From Prado023 sp963706885 (GTDB taxonomy: Bacteria > Actinomycetota > Actinomycetes > S36-B12 > CAIYMF01): a stretch of DNA of 64,000 nt. A model generated the notes under the pieces. It was not told the origin of the DNA, ran no database searches, and was given only the letters and a program-made list of their open reading frames with translations. The stretch spans positions 62,001-126,000 of the forward strand of contig CAVPNX010000019.1 of assembly GCA_963706885.1 (NCBI GenBank), written 5' to 3'. The position numbers and the translations under genes were made by a program. Positions 19,212-28,588 of this stretch are shown here, in pieces; positions within the stretch are counted from its first letter, which is position 1; the number at the start of each line of letters is the position of its first letter.

Positions 19212-20723
19212 TCAGGCGTTGCGCTCGAACATGCCCGCGACCGCGGCGATCCCCAGGACCGACCGGGCGGCGTACTCCGAGCGCCACAGCCCGCCGTGGC
19301 ACGCGCCGTCCACGAACAGCTGCATCGGGTGCGCGATGGGCACCGCGGGGTTCGCGGTTGAGGCCGGGTTGCACAGGTCGTGGACCAGCAGAGCGGCCAT
19401 GATGGCGTTGGAGGTGTCGGGCTCGAAGATCTCCAGGCCGAACCGTCCGGCGCCCGCGTACGCCGCAGCCAGCGCCTTGTTCTTGACCACGGACTTCGTC
19501 CGCGTGCTCGGGGCGACGTTGAGCGACACCCGGACGCCGTCCTCGCGGGCGACCATCGCGCGCCAGCGCTGCAGGCGCTTGGCCAGCAGGTAGTTGGGTC
19601 CCTGCTGTCCGACCAGGCAGTCGCAGATGCCGTACTCGACGCCCGTGGACGTGAACACCGTGTCGGGGTAGTTCCTCTCGAACTGCCCGGCCAGGCGCAT
19701 CGGGGAGCGGGCGTAGCGCCAGACGCCGGCCGAGCGCCAGCGACGCCGGGACTCCTCGACGGCCTCGATCGGCGCGGCGAACACGTCGGTGGGTGTGGCC
19801 AGCCAGGCCAGCATGACGTCATGGCCGCCGCGGACCAGGTCCATGCTGATCGCGTCGATGGCCAGGGACACCCGGACGTGCAGCGGGCCGTCGGCGTAGA
19901 CGTAGTTGCCCACCGTCAGGGGCCGGCCGATTCCCGCCAGCCAGGTGCGGACCTCGGGTGCCTGGGTCAGCAGGTCCGCCCCCGCGACCGCTGCGAGGGC
20001 GGCACCCTCCAGCTGGGTCCGATCCGGCCCGTCGATGGGGACCGGAACCATCAGCCTCCCGGCCCGACCCTCGGCGTCGGCGATGACCCGCCGCCAGAGC
20101 TCCGGCCGGGGCAGGTCGACCGCCCAGACCGTGGCACCCCAGTCCAGCAGGCACGACAGCGGGCCCATCTCGGCCCCAGCGCCGAGGACCGCGAAGTCCA
20201 CCCCGGTGAGGTCCAGCCACTCCGGGTGGGCCATCACCGCCTCCAGGGCGTGGGCGAAGCTCGGCTCCACGATCCCGTTGGCGACCCAGACGTCGAGCTG
20301 GTGGCGCAGGTCCGGACCGGTGAGCCTGCGTCCGTGGTAGGGGATCACCAGGTCGGGGACGCCCCGGCCCGTGCCGACCACCTCGGCGGTGGCGAACCGC
20401 GGTTCGGTGCAGGTCGCGAAGGCCTCGAGGACGTCGGTGGCCCGCCCATCGCGGGTGAACTGGAACTGCCGGTACAGGCTGTCGAGCCCATCACGGCTCA
20501 TCGTCACCGAACCGCCAGCGGCCTTGAGGCCGGAGACCACCAGGTCGCGGGCCGGGGCCATGTAGCCCTTGCGCCAGTTCTCGGTGCCCTCGATCAGTTC
20601 GGCCAGCTCGGCGTCGGTGGCGCGTGCGGCATCGGCGAAGACCGTGCGCCCGGTGCCCATGGACGACTGCTCGCCCCTGGTGATCGGGAAGTCGATGCCG
20701 CGCTGCGGGTCGAACTCAGGCAT
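19212..20723 (-). CDS. Conserved protein of unknown function with Rossmann-like segment
   Basis: I do not recognise this 503-residue protein. It is soluble with no signal peptide. Residues 177-202 (FAVLGAGAEMGPLSCLLDWG and on to VWAVDLPRP) look like a dinucleotide- or SAM-binding Rossmann turn ending in an acidic residue. Other notable segments are RTKSVVKNKALAAAYAGAGR near residue 420, and a carboxy-terminal block with HPMQLFVDGACHGGLW. Neighbouring Cys residues CDC occur near residue 371. It starts at ATG 20723 and lies just upstream of the M20 peptidase gene on the same strand, so they may act on the same compound. Confidence 0.7.
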   Translation of the reverse strand: MPEFDPQRGIDFPITRGEQSSMGTGRTVFADAARATDAELAELIEGTENWRKGYMAPARDLVVSGLKAAGGSVTMSRDGLDSLYRQFQFTRDGRATDVLEAFATCTEPRFATAEVVGTGRGVPDLVIPYHGRRLTGPDLRHQLDVWVANGIVEPSFAHALEAVMAHPEWLDLTGVDFAVLGAGAEMGPLSCLLDWGATVWAVDLPRPELWRRVIADAEGRAGRLMVPVPIDGPDRTQLEGAALAAVAGADLLTQAPEVRTWLAGIGRPLTVGNYVYADGPLHVRVSLAIDAISMDLVRGGHDVMLAWLATPTDVFAAPIEAVEESRRRWRSAGVWRYARSPMRLAGQFERNYPDTVFTSTGVEYGICDCLVGQQGPNYLLAKRLQRWRAMVAREDGVRVSLNVAPSTRTKSVVKNKALAAAYAGAGRFGLEIFEPDTSNAIMAALLVHDLCNPASTANPAVPIAHPMQLFVDGACHGGLWRSEYAARSVLGIAAVAGMFERNA

Positions 20724-20774
20724 GCGGTCCTCCAGATCCGGTCGTCCTCGTCGGTCGATCGCTGCCGGGTCGGG

Positions 20775-21944
20775 TCATCCCCGACCGTCGATCGCCCTCT
20801 GGTAGACGTCGACGGTGATCCGGGCGATCTTGTCCCAGCCGAACTCGTCGACGGCGCGCTGGCGGCCGGCCACACCCATCGCTGCGGCTCGGGCCGGATC
20901 GGACATCACCTTCGTGAGGGCGTCGGCCACGCCGGTCTCGAAGCCGACCGGGTCGGACTCGTCGTAGTGCACGAGGTGTCCGGTCTCGCCCTCCACGACG
21001 ACCTCGGGGATGCCCCCGACGTCACTGGCCACGACAGCCGTCTCGCACGCCATCGCCTCGAGGTTCACGATGCCCAGCGGCTCGTACACCGAGGGGCAGG
21101 CGAACACGCCCGCGTGGGTCAGTGCCTGGACCAGGTGCGCCCGGCTGAGGTGCTCGTTCACCCAGATCATGTTGGCCGGCCCCTTGCTCGCCCGAAGGGC
21201 GGCCACGCCGGCCTCCACCTCGGCCCCGAGCTCGGGGGTGTCCGGGGACGACGCGATCAGGACCAGGGGGATGTCCGGGTCCATCTGGGCGGCAGCCTTC
21301 AGCAGGTGCGCGATGCCCTTCTGGCGGGTGATCCGGCCCACGAACAGCACGTACGGGCGGCTCGGGTCGATCCCGACCGACTCGATCAGGTCGGTGTTGC
21401 CGTCAGGCTGGTAGAGCGCGGTGTCGATCCCGTTGTGGACCACGTCGACCTTCGCCGGGTCCACGTTCGGGTAGGACTCCAGCACGTCGCCGCGCATCCC
21501 GTGGCTGACGGCGATGATCCGGTCCGCGCCCTCGTAGGCGGTCCTCTCCACCCACGACGACAGCCGGTAGCCCCCGCCGAGCTGCTCGGCCTTCCACGGC
21601 CGCTTGGGCTCCAGGGAGTGCGCCGAGATGACGTGCGGCACATCGAGGTAGATGCCTCCCGTGTGCCCGGCGAAGTTGGCGTACCAGGTGTGCGAGTGCA
21701 GCAGCTCCACCCCCTCGCTGGCGGCCACCATCGCCAGGGAGATCCCCATCGTCTGCAGCGAGGCGTTGGCCCCGGCCAGGGTCTCGGGCACCTGGTGGGC
21801 GTTGGCATCGGTCCGGGGCGCCCCCCAGCACTGCACGTCGACATCGATGAGCTTGCGCAGCTCGCGTGCCAGGTACTCGACGTGAACGCCGGCACCGCCG
21901 TAGGCCTCCGGGGGCCATTCCCTTGTCAGCAATCCGATTCTCAT
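20775..21944 (-). CDS. glgM: Glycogen synthase, Corynebacterium type (alpha-maltose-1-phosphate synthase)
   Basis: A 389-residue GT4 glycosyltransferase. In mycobacteria the orthologue next to glgC uses ADP-glucose and glucose 1-phosphate to make maltose 1-phosphate for alpha-glucan assembly. The start MRIGLLTREWPPEAYGGAGV, the HSHTWYANFAGH segment, the FVGRITRQKGI loop and the carboxy-terminal CPSVYEPLGIVNLEAMAC motif with its two Glu residues are all present. ATG 21944 is preferred because a -10 box lies seven bases before it; an in-frame ATG 24 bases upstream would fall inside the promoter. It is divergent from glgC. Confidence 0.88.
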   Translation of the reverse strand: MRIGLLTREWPPEAYGGAGVHVEYLARELRKLIDVDVQCWGAPRTDANAHQVPETLAGANASLQTMGISLAMVAASEGVELLHSHTWYANFAGHTGGIYLDVPHVISAHSLEPKRPWKAEQLGGGYRLSSWVERTAYEGADRIIAVSHGMRGDVLESYPNVDPAKVDVVHNGIDTALYQPDGNTDLIESVGIDPSRPYVLFVGRITRQKGIAHLLKAAAQMDPDIPLVLIASSPDTPELGAEVEAGVAALRASKGPANMIWVNEHLSRAHLVQALTHAGVFACPSVYEPLGIVNLEAMACETAVVASDVGGIPEVVVEGETGHLVHYDESDPVGFETGVADALTKVMSDPARAAAMGVAGRQRAVDEFGWDKIARITVDVYQRAIDGRG

Positions 21945-22060
21945 GCTCGGCAGCCTAGGTCCGGGCACCGTGCGGATGCGCGCTGCCCGGACGCCGAAGA
22001 CGCCCCGGACCGACCCGCCCGCCGCGCCTTGCGGGGGCTCCGGTGACTACCGTGGCTGTC
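21945..22060. promoter_or_regulatory. Divergent leaderless promoters of glgM and glgC
   Basis: On the minus strand TAGGCT (21957-21952) is followed by seven bases and the glgM ATG. On the plus strand TACCGT (22048-22053) is followed by seven bases and the glgC ATG at 22061. Both transcripts should begin at the start codon. Confidence 0.55.
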
Positions 22061-23279
22061 ATGCCACAGCCACGCGTCCTTGGAATCGTCCTCGCCGGTG
22101 GAGAGGGCAAGCGGCTCATGCCCCTGACCGCCGATCGTGCCAAGCCGGCCGTCCCGTTCGGCGGCTCCTACCGGCTCATCGACTTCGTCCTGAGCAACCT
22201 GGTGAACGCCGGGTTCGCCCGGATCGCGGTGCTCACGCAGTACAAGTCGCACTCCCTGGACCGGCACGTCACCCAGACCTGGGCCATGCCCGCGATCCTC
22301 GGCGACTACGTCACGGCAGTCCCCGCCCAACAGCGGCTCGGCCCGCGCTGGTACACCGGCTCGGCCGACGCGATCTACCAGAGCATGAACCTGATCGAGG
22401 ACGAGAACCCGGACTACCTGCTGGTCTTCGGCGCGGACAACATCTACCGGATGGACCCGCAGCAGATGCTCGACCAGCACATCGACACCGGCGCGGCCGT
22501 GACCGTGGCCGGCATCCGCAAGCCCCGGTCGGAGGCCTCCGAGTTCGGCGTCATCGAGCAGGCCGCGGACTCGACCAAGATCACCGCGTTCCACGAGAAG
22601 CCGGCCGACCCGCCGGCAGTCCCGGGGTCACCGGACGAGTCGTTCATCTCGATGGGCAACTACATCTTCACGCGCGAGTGGCTTGTCGACACCCTGCGTG
22701 CCGACGCCGCTGATGACGCCTCCGTGCACGACATGGGCGGCAACATCATCCCCGCGCTGACCGAGCAGGGCCTGGCCCACGTCTACGACTTCGGCACCAA
22801 CGAGATCCCCGGGCAGACCGACCGCGACCGCGCCTACTGGAAGGACGTCGGGTCGATCGATGCCTACCACGAGGCCCACATGGACCTCGTCTAGCGTGCA
22901 CCCGATCTTCAACCTGTACAACCGCGAGTGGCCGATCATCACGTCGTCGCTCGGATCACCACCGCCGGCGAAGTTCGTCGAGGGTGGCAACGCCCACGAG
23001 TCGATCATCGGCGCCGGATCGGTCATCGCCGGTGGCCACGTGCGTTCCTCAGTGCTCTCCCAGGATGTCCGCGTCCTGCAGGGCGCCTACGTCGAAGGTG
23101 CGGTGCTGATGCCGGGTGTGCGGATCGGTCGTGGTGCCGTCGTGCGCAACACGATCCTGGACAAGAACGTGGTGGTCCCCGACGGCGCCCAGGTGGGCGT
23201 GCACCTCGACGCCGACCGTGAGCGGTTCACGGTGTCCGAGCACGGCATCGTCGCCGTCGGCAAGGGCATCACGATCTAG
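22061..23279 (+). CDS. glgC: Glucose-1-phosphate adenylyltransferase, frameshifted
   Basis: The enzyme that makes ADP-glucose from ATP and glucose 1-phosphate, the donor for glgM. The nucleotide site VLAGGEGKRLMPLT, the RLIDFVLSN segment, and FHEKPADPP (sugar-phosphate site) are intact, as is the carboxy-terminal left-handed beta helix. Reading stops at a TAG at 22892, right after AYHEAHMDLV. Skipping one base there continues as SVHPIFNLYNREWPI in the next frame, exactly where other GlgC proteins continue. The full protein would be about 405 residues. ATG 22061 is chosen over the upstream GTG because of the leaderless -10. Confidence 0.87.
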
Positions 23280-23314
23280 GTCATCCCGCTCGATCGGTGG
23301 GGCGCGGCGGGCTG

Positions 23315-23485
23315 CTACTTCTTGAAGGCCTTGCACTTGGACTGCAGATGGGCGGCGGCGTCCTCACGGGCCTTCTTCCGGGATCGTCGCGCGGGACCGT
23401 CCCACCCGCAGTCGCAGCGCGCCTGCGTGAAGTTGCCCTTGTCGACCAGGTGCAAGGGGGTGTCGCCCTTGCCGTCCTTCCCCAT
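23315..23485 (-). CDS. Small Lys- and Cys-rich protein, 56 residues
   Basis: An open frame with a good ribosome site (AGGTGG nine bases before ATG 23485). The protein is basic: MGKDGKGDTPLHLV at the start, QARCDCGWDGPARRSRKKAR in the middle and HLQSKCKAFKK at the end. The Cys-x-Cys pair and later Cys suggest metal binding or a small nucleic-acid-binding fold. I do not recognise the family. It is convergent with glgC, 35 bases from its stop, and divergent from the copper-chaperone-like gene. Confidence 0.6.
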   Translation of the reverse strand: MGKDGKGDTPLHLVDKGNFTQARCDCGWDGPARRSRKKAREDAAAHLQSKCKAFKK

Positions 23486-23533
23486 GACCTACCACCTCCG
23501 TTGCCCGCACCCTACGCGCCGCAGATGAACGAG

Positions 23534-23545
23534 TAGCCTTGGGTC
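23534..23545 (+). promoter_or_regulatory. -10 box of the HMA-domain gene, leaderless
   Basis: TAGCCT at 23534-23539, six bases, then ATG 23546. Confidence 0.55.
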
Positions 23546-23749
23546 ATGTCGACGAGCACATGGACAGTCACCGGGATGACCTGCGGGCACTGCGTGAAGG
23601 CGGTCACCGAGGAGGTGTCGGCCATCGCGGGCGTCGAGTCCGTCGAGGTCGACCTCGAGACCGGCGCCGTGACCGTGGCCGCTGCCACGGACCCCACCCG
23701 CGAGCAGATGGCGGCCGCGGTGGACGAAGCCGGATACGCGCTGGCCTGA
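23546..23749 (+). CDS. Heavy-metal-associated domain protein (CopZ-like copper chaperone)
   Basis: A 67-residue single HMA domain with the metal-binding motif GMTCGHC at residues 10-16 and the usual beta-alpha-beta pattern ending in DEAGYALA. Such proteins carry Cu(I) to P-type ATPases or repressors in the cytosol. No copper ATPase or regulator is next to it. The following gene begins one base after its stop, so the two are co-transcribed, although a functional link is not obvious. Confidence 0.85.
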   Translation: MSTSTWTVTGMTCGHCVKAVTEEVSAIAGVESVEVDLETGAVTVAAATDPTREQMAAAVDEAGYALA

Positions 23750-23750
23750 C

Positions 23751-24653
23751 GTGTCCGCGATCGAGGTCGTCGAGGTCAGCGCCCGTGACGGGCTGCAGAA
23801 CGACCCGGCCCGCCTGAGCACCGAGCAGAAGGTCGAGCTCATCGCGCGCTGTGCCGCGGCTGGCCTGCGTCGGGCGGAGATCGCCTCGTTCGTGAACCCG
23901 AAGCTCGTGCCCCAGATGGCCGATGGGGAGGCCGTCGTGGCCGGCGTCCGCGCGAGGGTGGCGGGCCCGGCCTCGTGGATCGGGCTGGTCCTCAACACCC
24001 GGGGGTTCCATCGGGCAGCGGCGGCGGGCGTCGATGAGGTCAACTGCGTGGTGAGCGTCACTGACGAGTTCTCCCAGGCCAACCAGGCGATGACCTCGGA
24101 CCAGGCGATCGCCGTCGTGGCTGAGGTCGTGCCCCTGGCGCGGGCGGCAGGGATCATCCCCACCGTCACCCTGTCCGTGGCGTTCGGCTGCCCGTTCTCC
24201 GGCGAGGTGCCGCTGGACCGGGTGCGCCGGGTCGTCGAGCAGGTCTGCGCGACAGGTGTCGAGGAGGTCGCGATCGCCGACACCATCGGGGTCGCGGTGC
24301 CCAGGGACGTGTCCGAACGTGTGGCCGCGGTGCGTGGACTCATCGGCGACCTGCGGCTGCGCGCGCACTTCCACAACACCCGCAACACCGGGTACGCCAA
24401 CGCCCTGGCCGCCGCCGATGCCGGGGTCAGCGTCCTGGACGCCAGCCTCGGCGGGATCGGCGGCTGCCCCTTCGCCCCGCGCGCGACGGGCAACATCGCC
24501 ACCGAGGACCTGGTCTACGCCCTGCACCGCAGCGGGTACCGCACCGGCGTGGACCTCGATGCGGCCATCGGGGCCAGCCAGTGGCTGGGAGCCGAGCTGG
24601 GCCGGGACCTGCCCGCCTACCTGCCGCGGGCCGGAGGGTTCCCGACCCGCTGA
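23751..24653 (+). CDS. Hydroxymethylglutaryl-CoA lyase family protein
   Basis: A 300-residue HMGL-like TIM-barrel lyase. It shows the metal-site start EVSARDGLQN, the metal-binding HFHNTRNTG and the catalytic-Cys loop GGIGGCPFAPRATGNIATED, all close to true 3-hydroxy-3-methylglutaryl-CoA lyase, which splits HMG-CoA to acetoacetate and acetyl-CoA in leucine breakdown. Related lyases acting on other 3-hydroxyacyl-CoAs share these motifs. The GTG start is one base after the copper-chaperone stop. No leucine-degradation genes are adjacent. Confidence 0.82.
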   Translation: MSAIEVVEVSARDGLQNDPARLSTEQKVELIARCAAAGLRRAEIASFVNPKLVPQMADGEAVVAGVRARVAGPASWIGLVLNTRGFHRAAAAGVDEVNCVVSVTDEFSQANQAMTSDQAIAVVAEVVPLARAAGIIPTVTLSVAFGCPFSGEVPLDRVRRVVEQVCATGVEEVAIADTIGVAVPRDVSERVAAVRGLIGDLRLRAHFHNTRNTGYANALAAADAGVSVLDASLGGIGGCPFAPRATGNIATEDLVYALHRSGYRTGVDLDAAIGASQWLGAELGRDLPAYLPRAGGFPTR

Positions 24654-24727
24654 CGGCTGTGAACCGCGTCACATTCGTCCGTTTCCATAGGCGGATCGGC
24701 GGGCCGGGCACGGACTCGTCAGGGTGA

Positions 24728-24789
24728 GTTCACCCTCCGTTCATGTACGCCCCCCCTGCGCGTCGAAATGGGTGCCTACGGTGCGACCC
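24728..24789 (+). promoter_or_regulatory. pstS promoter with PHO box
   Basis: GTTCACC (24728-24734) and GTTCATG (24739-24745) are direct repeats with an 11-bp period. They lie just before the -35 region of a -10 box TACGGT at 24777-24782, the usual place for activation by a PhoP/RegX3-type regulator. Transcription should start near 24790. Confidence 0.65.
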
Positions 24790-24834
24790 GTGAGTACACA
24801 CCTCGCACCTACCCTGACGAAGAAGAGGTCCACC

Positions 24835-25803
24835 ATGGGCAACACCCGAATCCGGATGGCAGCCGCGCTGGCCGTCCCCACCCTGTTCCTCGCCGCCTGC
24901 GGCGGGCAGGACAGCTCGACCACCGACGGCGCCAGCGGAGCTGTCGAGGACAAGTTCGGCACCGTCCGCGTCGACGGCTCGTCCACGGTTGCCCCGCTGA
25001 GCGCGGCGGCCAAGGAGCTCTTCAACGCCACGCCTGAGGGCGAGGGCATCGACATCACGGTCGGCCAGTCCGGGACCGGCGGCGGCTTCCAGAAGTTCTG
25101 CGCCGGTGAGACCGACATCTCCGACGCGTCCCGTCCCATCAAGGATGAGGAGGCCGCGACGTGCGCCGAGGCGGGTATCGAGTACGCCGAGATCGCCGTG
25201 GCCAACGACGCCCTCACGGTCATCGTGAACAAGGAGAACGACTGGGCCAAGTGCCTGACCGTCGAGGAGCTCAACAAGATGTGGGCGCCGGAGGCCGAGG
25301 AGACGATCACCAACTGGAACCAGATCCGCGACGGCTTCCCGGACGTGCCGCTCGAGCTGTTCGGCGCGGGCACCGACTCGGGCACCTTCGACTACTTCAC
25401 CGACGTGATCAACGGTGAGGAGGGCGCCTCGCGCACGGACTACACGCCCAGCGAGGACGACAACATCACCGTCACCGGGGTCGAGGGCACCAAGGGCGCC
25501 CTGGGCTACCTCGGGTTCTCCTACTTCGAGGAGAACGCCGACAAGCTGATCGCTGTCGAGATCGACGGCGGCAACGGCTGCGTCGCCCCGACCCTCGAGA
25601 CCGCGTCCGACGGCAGCTACACCCCGCTGTCCCGGCCCCTGTTCATCTACCCGTCGAAGGCGTCGATGGCCCGCCCCGAGGTGGCCTCCTTCGTGGAGTT
25701 CTACGTGACGAACGACGCTGAGATCACTGAGAAGGCGCTGTTCGTCCCGCTGAACGAGGAGCAGGTGGCCGCCGCCGAGGCAGCACTGGCCACCCTTCAG
25801 TAG
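24835..25803 (+). CDS. pstS: Phosphate ABC transporter, phosphate-binding lipoprotein
   Basis: A 322-residue secreted phosphate-binding protein. From ATG 24835 there is a lipoprotein signal with lipobox FLAAC, lipid Cys at residue 22. The binding-site phrases VDGSSTVAPL, GQSGTGGGF, ISDASRPI and GAGTDSGTFDYF are typical of PstS. AGAAGAGG serves as ribosome site for this ATG; a GTG at 24790 in the same frame, seven bases after a -10 box, is an alternative leaderless start that would add 15 residues. First gene of pstSCAB and preceded by a PHO box, so induction on phosphate starvation is expected. Confidence 0.92.
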   Translation: MGNTRIRMAAALAVPTLFLAACGGQDSSTTDGASGAVEDKFGTVRVDGSSTVAPLSAAAKELFNATPEGEGIDITVGQSGTGGGFQKFCAGETDISDASRPIKDEEAATCAEAGIEYAEIAVANDALTVIVNKENDWAKCLTVEELNKMWAPEAEETITNWNQIRDGFPDVPLELFGAGTDSGTFDYFTDVINGEEGASRTDYTPSEDDNITVTGVEGTKGALGYLGFSYFEENADKLIAVEIDGGNGCVAPTLETASDGSYTPLSRPLFIYPSKASMARPEVASFVEFYVTNDAEITEKALFVPLNEEQVAAAEAALATLQ

Positions 25804-25849
25804 GGTCCTGTCAAGACACCCCACGTGACGTGACAGGGAGAGGCAGATC

Positions 25850-26815
25850 GTGAGCATCGACCAGGTCGGGGGCCCGCCGGTGGCGGGTCCCCGACCCGTG
25901 GGTCCGCCGGAGGGGTTCTCCCTGAAGAGCACCAACCGGAGGCTGGGCGAGAAGGTCATCATCGCCAGCATCTTCGTGTGCGCAGCGCTGTCGGTGCTCA
26001 TCACGATCGGCATCGGCATCGCGCTCATCGTGCCCGCGCTGGAGTTCTTCCAGGTGGTGTCGGTCCGGGAGTTCCTGACCGGCACCAAGTGGGCTCCCCG
26101 GTTCGAGCCGCCGTCCTACGGCGTGCTGCCACTGGTGATGGGCACGCTGTGGACCACCGGGATCGCCCTTCTCGTGGCGGTCCCGTTCGGCCTGGGGGCG
26201 GCGGTCTACCTCGCCGAGTACGCCAAGGACGGCACCCGCCGGCGACTCAAGCCGATGCTCGAGCTGCTGGCCGGCATCCCCTCGGTCGTCTACGGCTTCT
26301 TCGCCCTGGAGTTCATGACCAAGGTGGTCCTGCAGGGGTGGCTGGACCTGCCGGTCGGCACCTTCAACGTCCTGTCCGCCGGCATCGTCCTGGGCGTCAT
26401 GATCATCCCGACCATCGCCTCCCTGTCCGAGGATGCCCTGTCGGCGGTCCCACTGGCCATCCGGCAGGGGTCCCTGGCGCTCGGGGCCAACCGCATGCAG
26501 ACGACCCTGCGGGTCGTGTTCCCCGCGGCGATCTCCGGCATCTCGGCAGCCATCGTCCTGGGCCTGTCCCGAGGCCTGGGTGAGACGATGATCGTCGCCC
26601 TTGCCGCCGGGCAGAAGCCCACGATGGTGACCAGTCCGTTCGAGGGCGGCCAGACGATGACCGGGTTCATCGCCAACGCGGCACTCGGTGATTCCCGGGT
26701 GGGGTCGATCGAGTACAACACATTGTTCGCCGTGGGCCTGCTGCTGTTCCTCTTCACCCTGGTGGTCAACATGATCAGCATCCGGTTGGTCCGCAAGTTC
26801 CGGGAGGCCTACTGA
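25850..26815 (+). CDS. pstC: Phosphate ABC transporter permease PstC
   Basis: A 321-residue inner-membrane permease of the Pst importer, with six hydrophobic segments and the EAA-type loop ending SRGLGETM. GTG 25850 follows GGGAGAGG. Its stop overlaps the pstA start by TGATG, so translation is coupled. The amino-terminal 35 residues are soluble and proline-rich. Confidence 0.9.
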   Translation: MSIDQVGGPPVAGPRPVGPPEGFSLKSTNRRLGEKVIIASIFVCAALSVLITIGIGIALIVPALEFFQVVSVREFLTGTKWAPRFEPPSYGVLPLVMGTLWTTGIALLVAVPFGLGAAVYLAEYAKDGTRRRLKPMLELLAGIPSVVYGFFALEFMTKVVLQGWLDLPVGTFNVLSAGIVLGVMIIPTIASLSEDALSAVPLAIRQGSLALGANRMQTTLRVVFPAAISGISAAIVLGLSRGLGETMIVALAAGQKPTMVTSPFEGGQTMTGFIANAALGDSRVGSIEYNTLFAVGLLLFLFTLVVNMISIRLVRKFREAY

Positions 26816-27723
26816 TGCCCGCACCCACTGCGAAGTACAGCTCCGAGGTGAGCCTTGCGGGTCGTCGGGCCAGCAACAGCGACACCAACAAGAAGTCACT
26901 GGTATTCCTGGGCATCCTGTGGTTCAGCCTGCTGGTGGCCTTCGGCTTCCTCGTCGTCCTGCTGGTCACCACCTTCCTGGACGGCATCGGCCGCTACGAC
27001 ATGCGGCTCTTCACGAACTACAACAACACGACCCCCGAGGACGCCGGGGCCCGCGCAGGCATCCTCGGGTCGATCATGGTCATCGCGTTCACGGCGCTCA
27101 TGGCGATCCCCATCGGGATCGGTGCCGCGCTGTACCTCGAGGAGTTCTCGAACCGTGACCGCTGGTACAACCGGCTGTTCGAGCTGAACATCCAGAACCT
27201 CTCCGCAGTCCCGGCCATCCTCTACGGCCTGCTCACCCTCGGCCTGATGGCGGCGGTCGGGTTCAGCCAGACCGACATCGTCTTCGGTGGCGCCCTGGCC
27301 CTGGCCCTGCTCATCCTGCCGGTGATCATCATCACGACCCGTGAGGCCCTGCGCGCGGTACCCCAGGAGATCCGGGACGGGTCGCTGGCGCTGGGGGCGA
27401 CCCAGTGGCAGACCGCGTGGAAGCAGACCCTGCCGGCGGCCACACCCGGCATCGCGACCGGGACGATCCTGGCGCTGTCCCGGGCCATGGGCGAGGCGGC
27501 CCCCCTTCTGCTGCTGGGTGTGGCGGTGTACATCTCCTTCGACCCCAACGGCCTGCTGTCGCAGTTCACGACGCTGCCGATCCAGATCTTCAACTGGACC
27601 AGCGCCCCGCAGGAGGAGTTCAAGACCCTGGCTGCGGCCACGAGCATCCTGCTGCTGGCCATCCTGTTGGCGATGAACGGCATCGCCATCTACATCCGCA
27701 ACAAGTTCGCCAAGCGCTGGTGA
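26815..27723 (+). CDS. pstA: Phosphate ABC transporter permease PstA
   Basis: The 302-residue partner permease of PstC, with six hydrophobic segments and the cytoplasmic loop SRAMGEAAPLLLLG that contacts the ATPase. The amino end (residues 1-25) is polar. Its ATG overlaps the pstC stop and pstB follows after seven bases. Confidence 0.9.
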   Translation: MPAPTAKYSSEVSLAGRRASNSDTNKKSLVFLGILWFSLLVAFGFLVVLLVTTFLDGIGRYDMRLFTNYNNTTPEDAGARAGILGSIMVIAFTALMAIPIGIGAALYLEEFSNRDRWYNRLFELNIQNLSAVPAILYGLLTLGLMAAVGFSQTDIVFGGALALALLILPVIIITTREALRAVPQEIRDGSLALGATQWQTAWKQTLPAATPGIATGTILALSRAMGEAAPLLLLGVAVYISFDPNGLLSQFTTLPIQIFNWTSAPQEEFKTLAAATSILLLAILLAMNGIAIYIRNKFAKRW

Positions 27724-27730
27724 GGACGAC

Positions 27731-28570
27731 ATGAACGCTGAGACCCACGTCGACGTAGCGGGCACCGAGCTGCCCGGCGATCATCCCCCGATCCTGGGCA
27801 TCAAGGACCTCGACGTCTACTACGGCGACTTCTGGGCGGTGCGCAAGGTCGACATGACGATCCGCGCCAACGAGATCACGGCATTCATCGGCCCCTCGGG
27901 TTGTGGCAAGTCGACGGCCCTTCGGTGCATCAACAGGACCAACGACCTGGTGCCCAGCGCCCGGGTGGAGGGCCAGATCCTCTACCACGGCCAGGACCTG
28001 TACGGACCGGATGTCGACCCGATCGAGGTTCGCCGCCGGGTGGGCATGGTGTTCCAGAAGCCCAATCCGTTCCCCAAGTCGATCTACGACAACATCGCCT
28101 ATGGGCCCAAGGTCAACGGCTGGAAGCTGAAGAAGGCCGAGGAGAAGGACATGGTCGAGCAGGCCCTGACCCGGGCCGGGCTCTGGAACGAGGTCAAGCA
28201 CAAGCTCGACCAGTCCGGCTTCGCGCTCTCCGGTGGCCAGCAGCAGCGGCTGTGCATCGCCCGGGCCATCGCCAACAAGCCCGAGATCCTGCTGATGGAC
28301 GAGCCGTGCGCCTCCCTGGACCCGATCGCCACCGCGCTGATCGAGGACCTGATGGCCGAGCTGGTCACCGACTACACCGTCATCATCGTCACGCACAACA
28401 TGCAGCAGGCGGCCCGGGTCTCCAACCGGACGGCGTTCTTCACCGCCGAGGTGGAGCCCGACACCAACACCCGCTACGGCACGCTGGTGGAGATGGACGA
28501 CACGGCCAAGATCTTCACCAACCCGTCGGACTCCCGCACAGAGGACTACATCTCCGGCCGCTTCGGCTGA
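27731..28570 (+). CDS. pstB: Phosphate ABC transporter ATPase PstB
   Basis: A 279-residue ATPase powering phosphate import. Walker A is GPSGCGKST, the signature is LSGGQQQRLCIARA, Walker B is ILLMDEPCASLDP, and the ALR-CINR-NDL segment after Walker A is typical of PstB. Last gene of the pst operon; phoU is not here but next to senX3 at 59.4-60.1 kb. Confidence 0.93.
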   Translation: MNAETHVDVAGTELPGDHPPILGIKDLDVYYGDFWAVRKVDMTIRANEITAFIGPSGCGKSTALRCINRTNDLVPSARVEGQILYHGQDLYGPDVDPIEVRRRVGMVFQKPNPFPKSIYDNIAYGPKVNGWKLKKAEEKDMVEQALTRAGLWNEVKHKLDQSGFALSGGQQQRLCIARAIANKPEILLMDEPCASLDPIATALIEDLMAELVTDYTVIIVTHNMQQAARVSNRTAFFTAEVEPDTNTRYGTLVEMDDTAKIFTNPSDSRTEDYISGRFG

Positions 28571-28588
28571 TCGAGCCCCGCCAAGATC

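Noticed and set aside
19380..22046. Plus-strand open frame of almost 900 codons opposite the unknown gene and glgM
   Set aside because: Composition is that of an antisense frame (rich in Gly, Arg, Val, Asp, His), no motif, and the other strand encodes recognisable proteins.
22880..22900. Programmed frameshift or stop readthrough in glgC
   Set aside because: No slippery heptamer or stimulatory structure is evident, and similar one-base breaks occur in several unrelated genes nearby.
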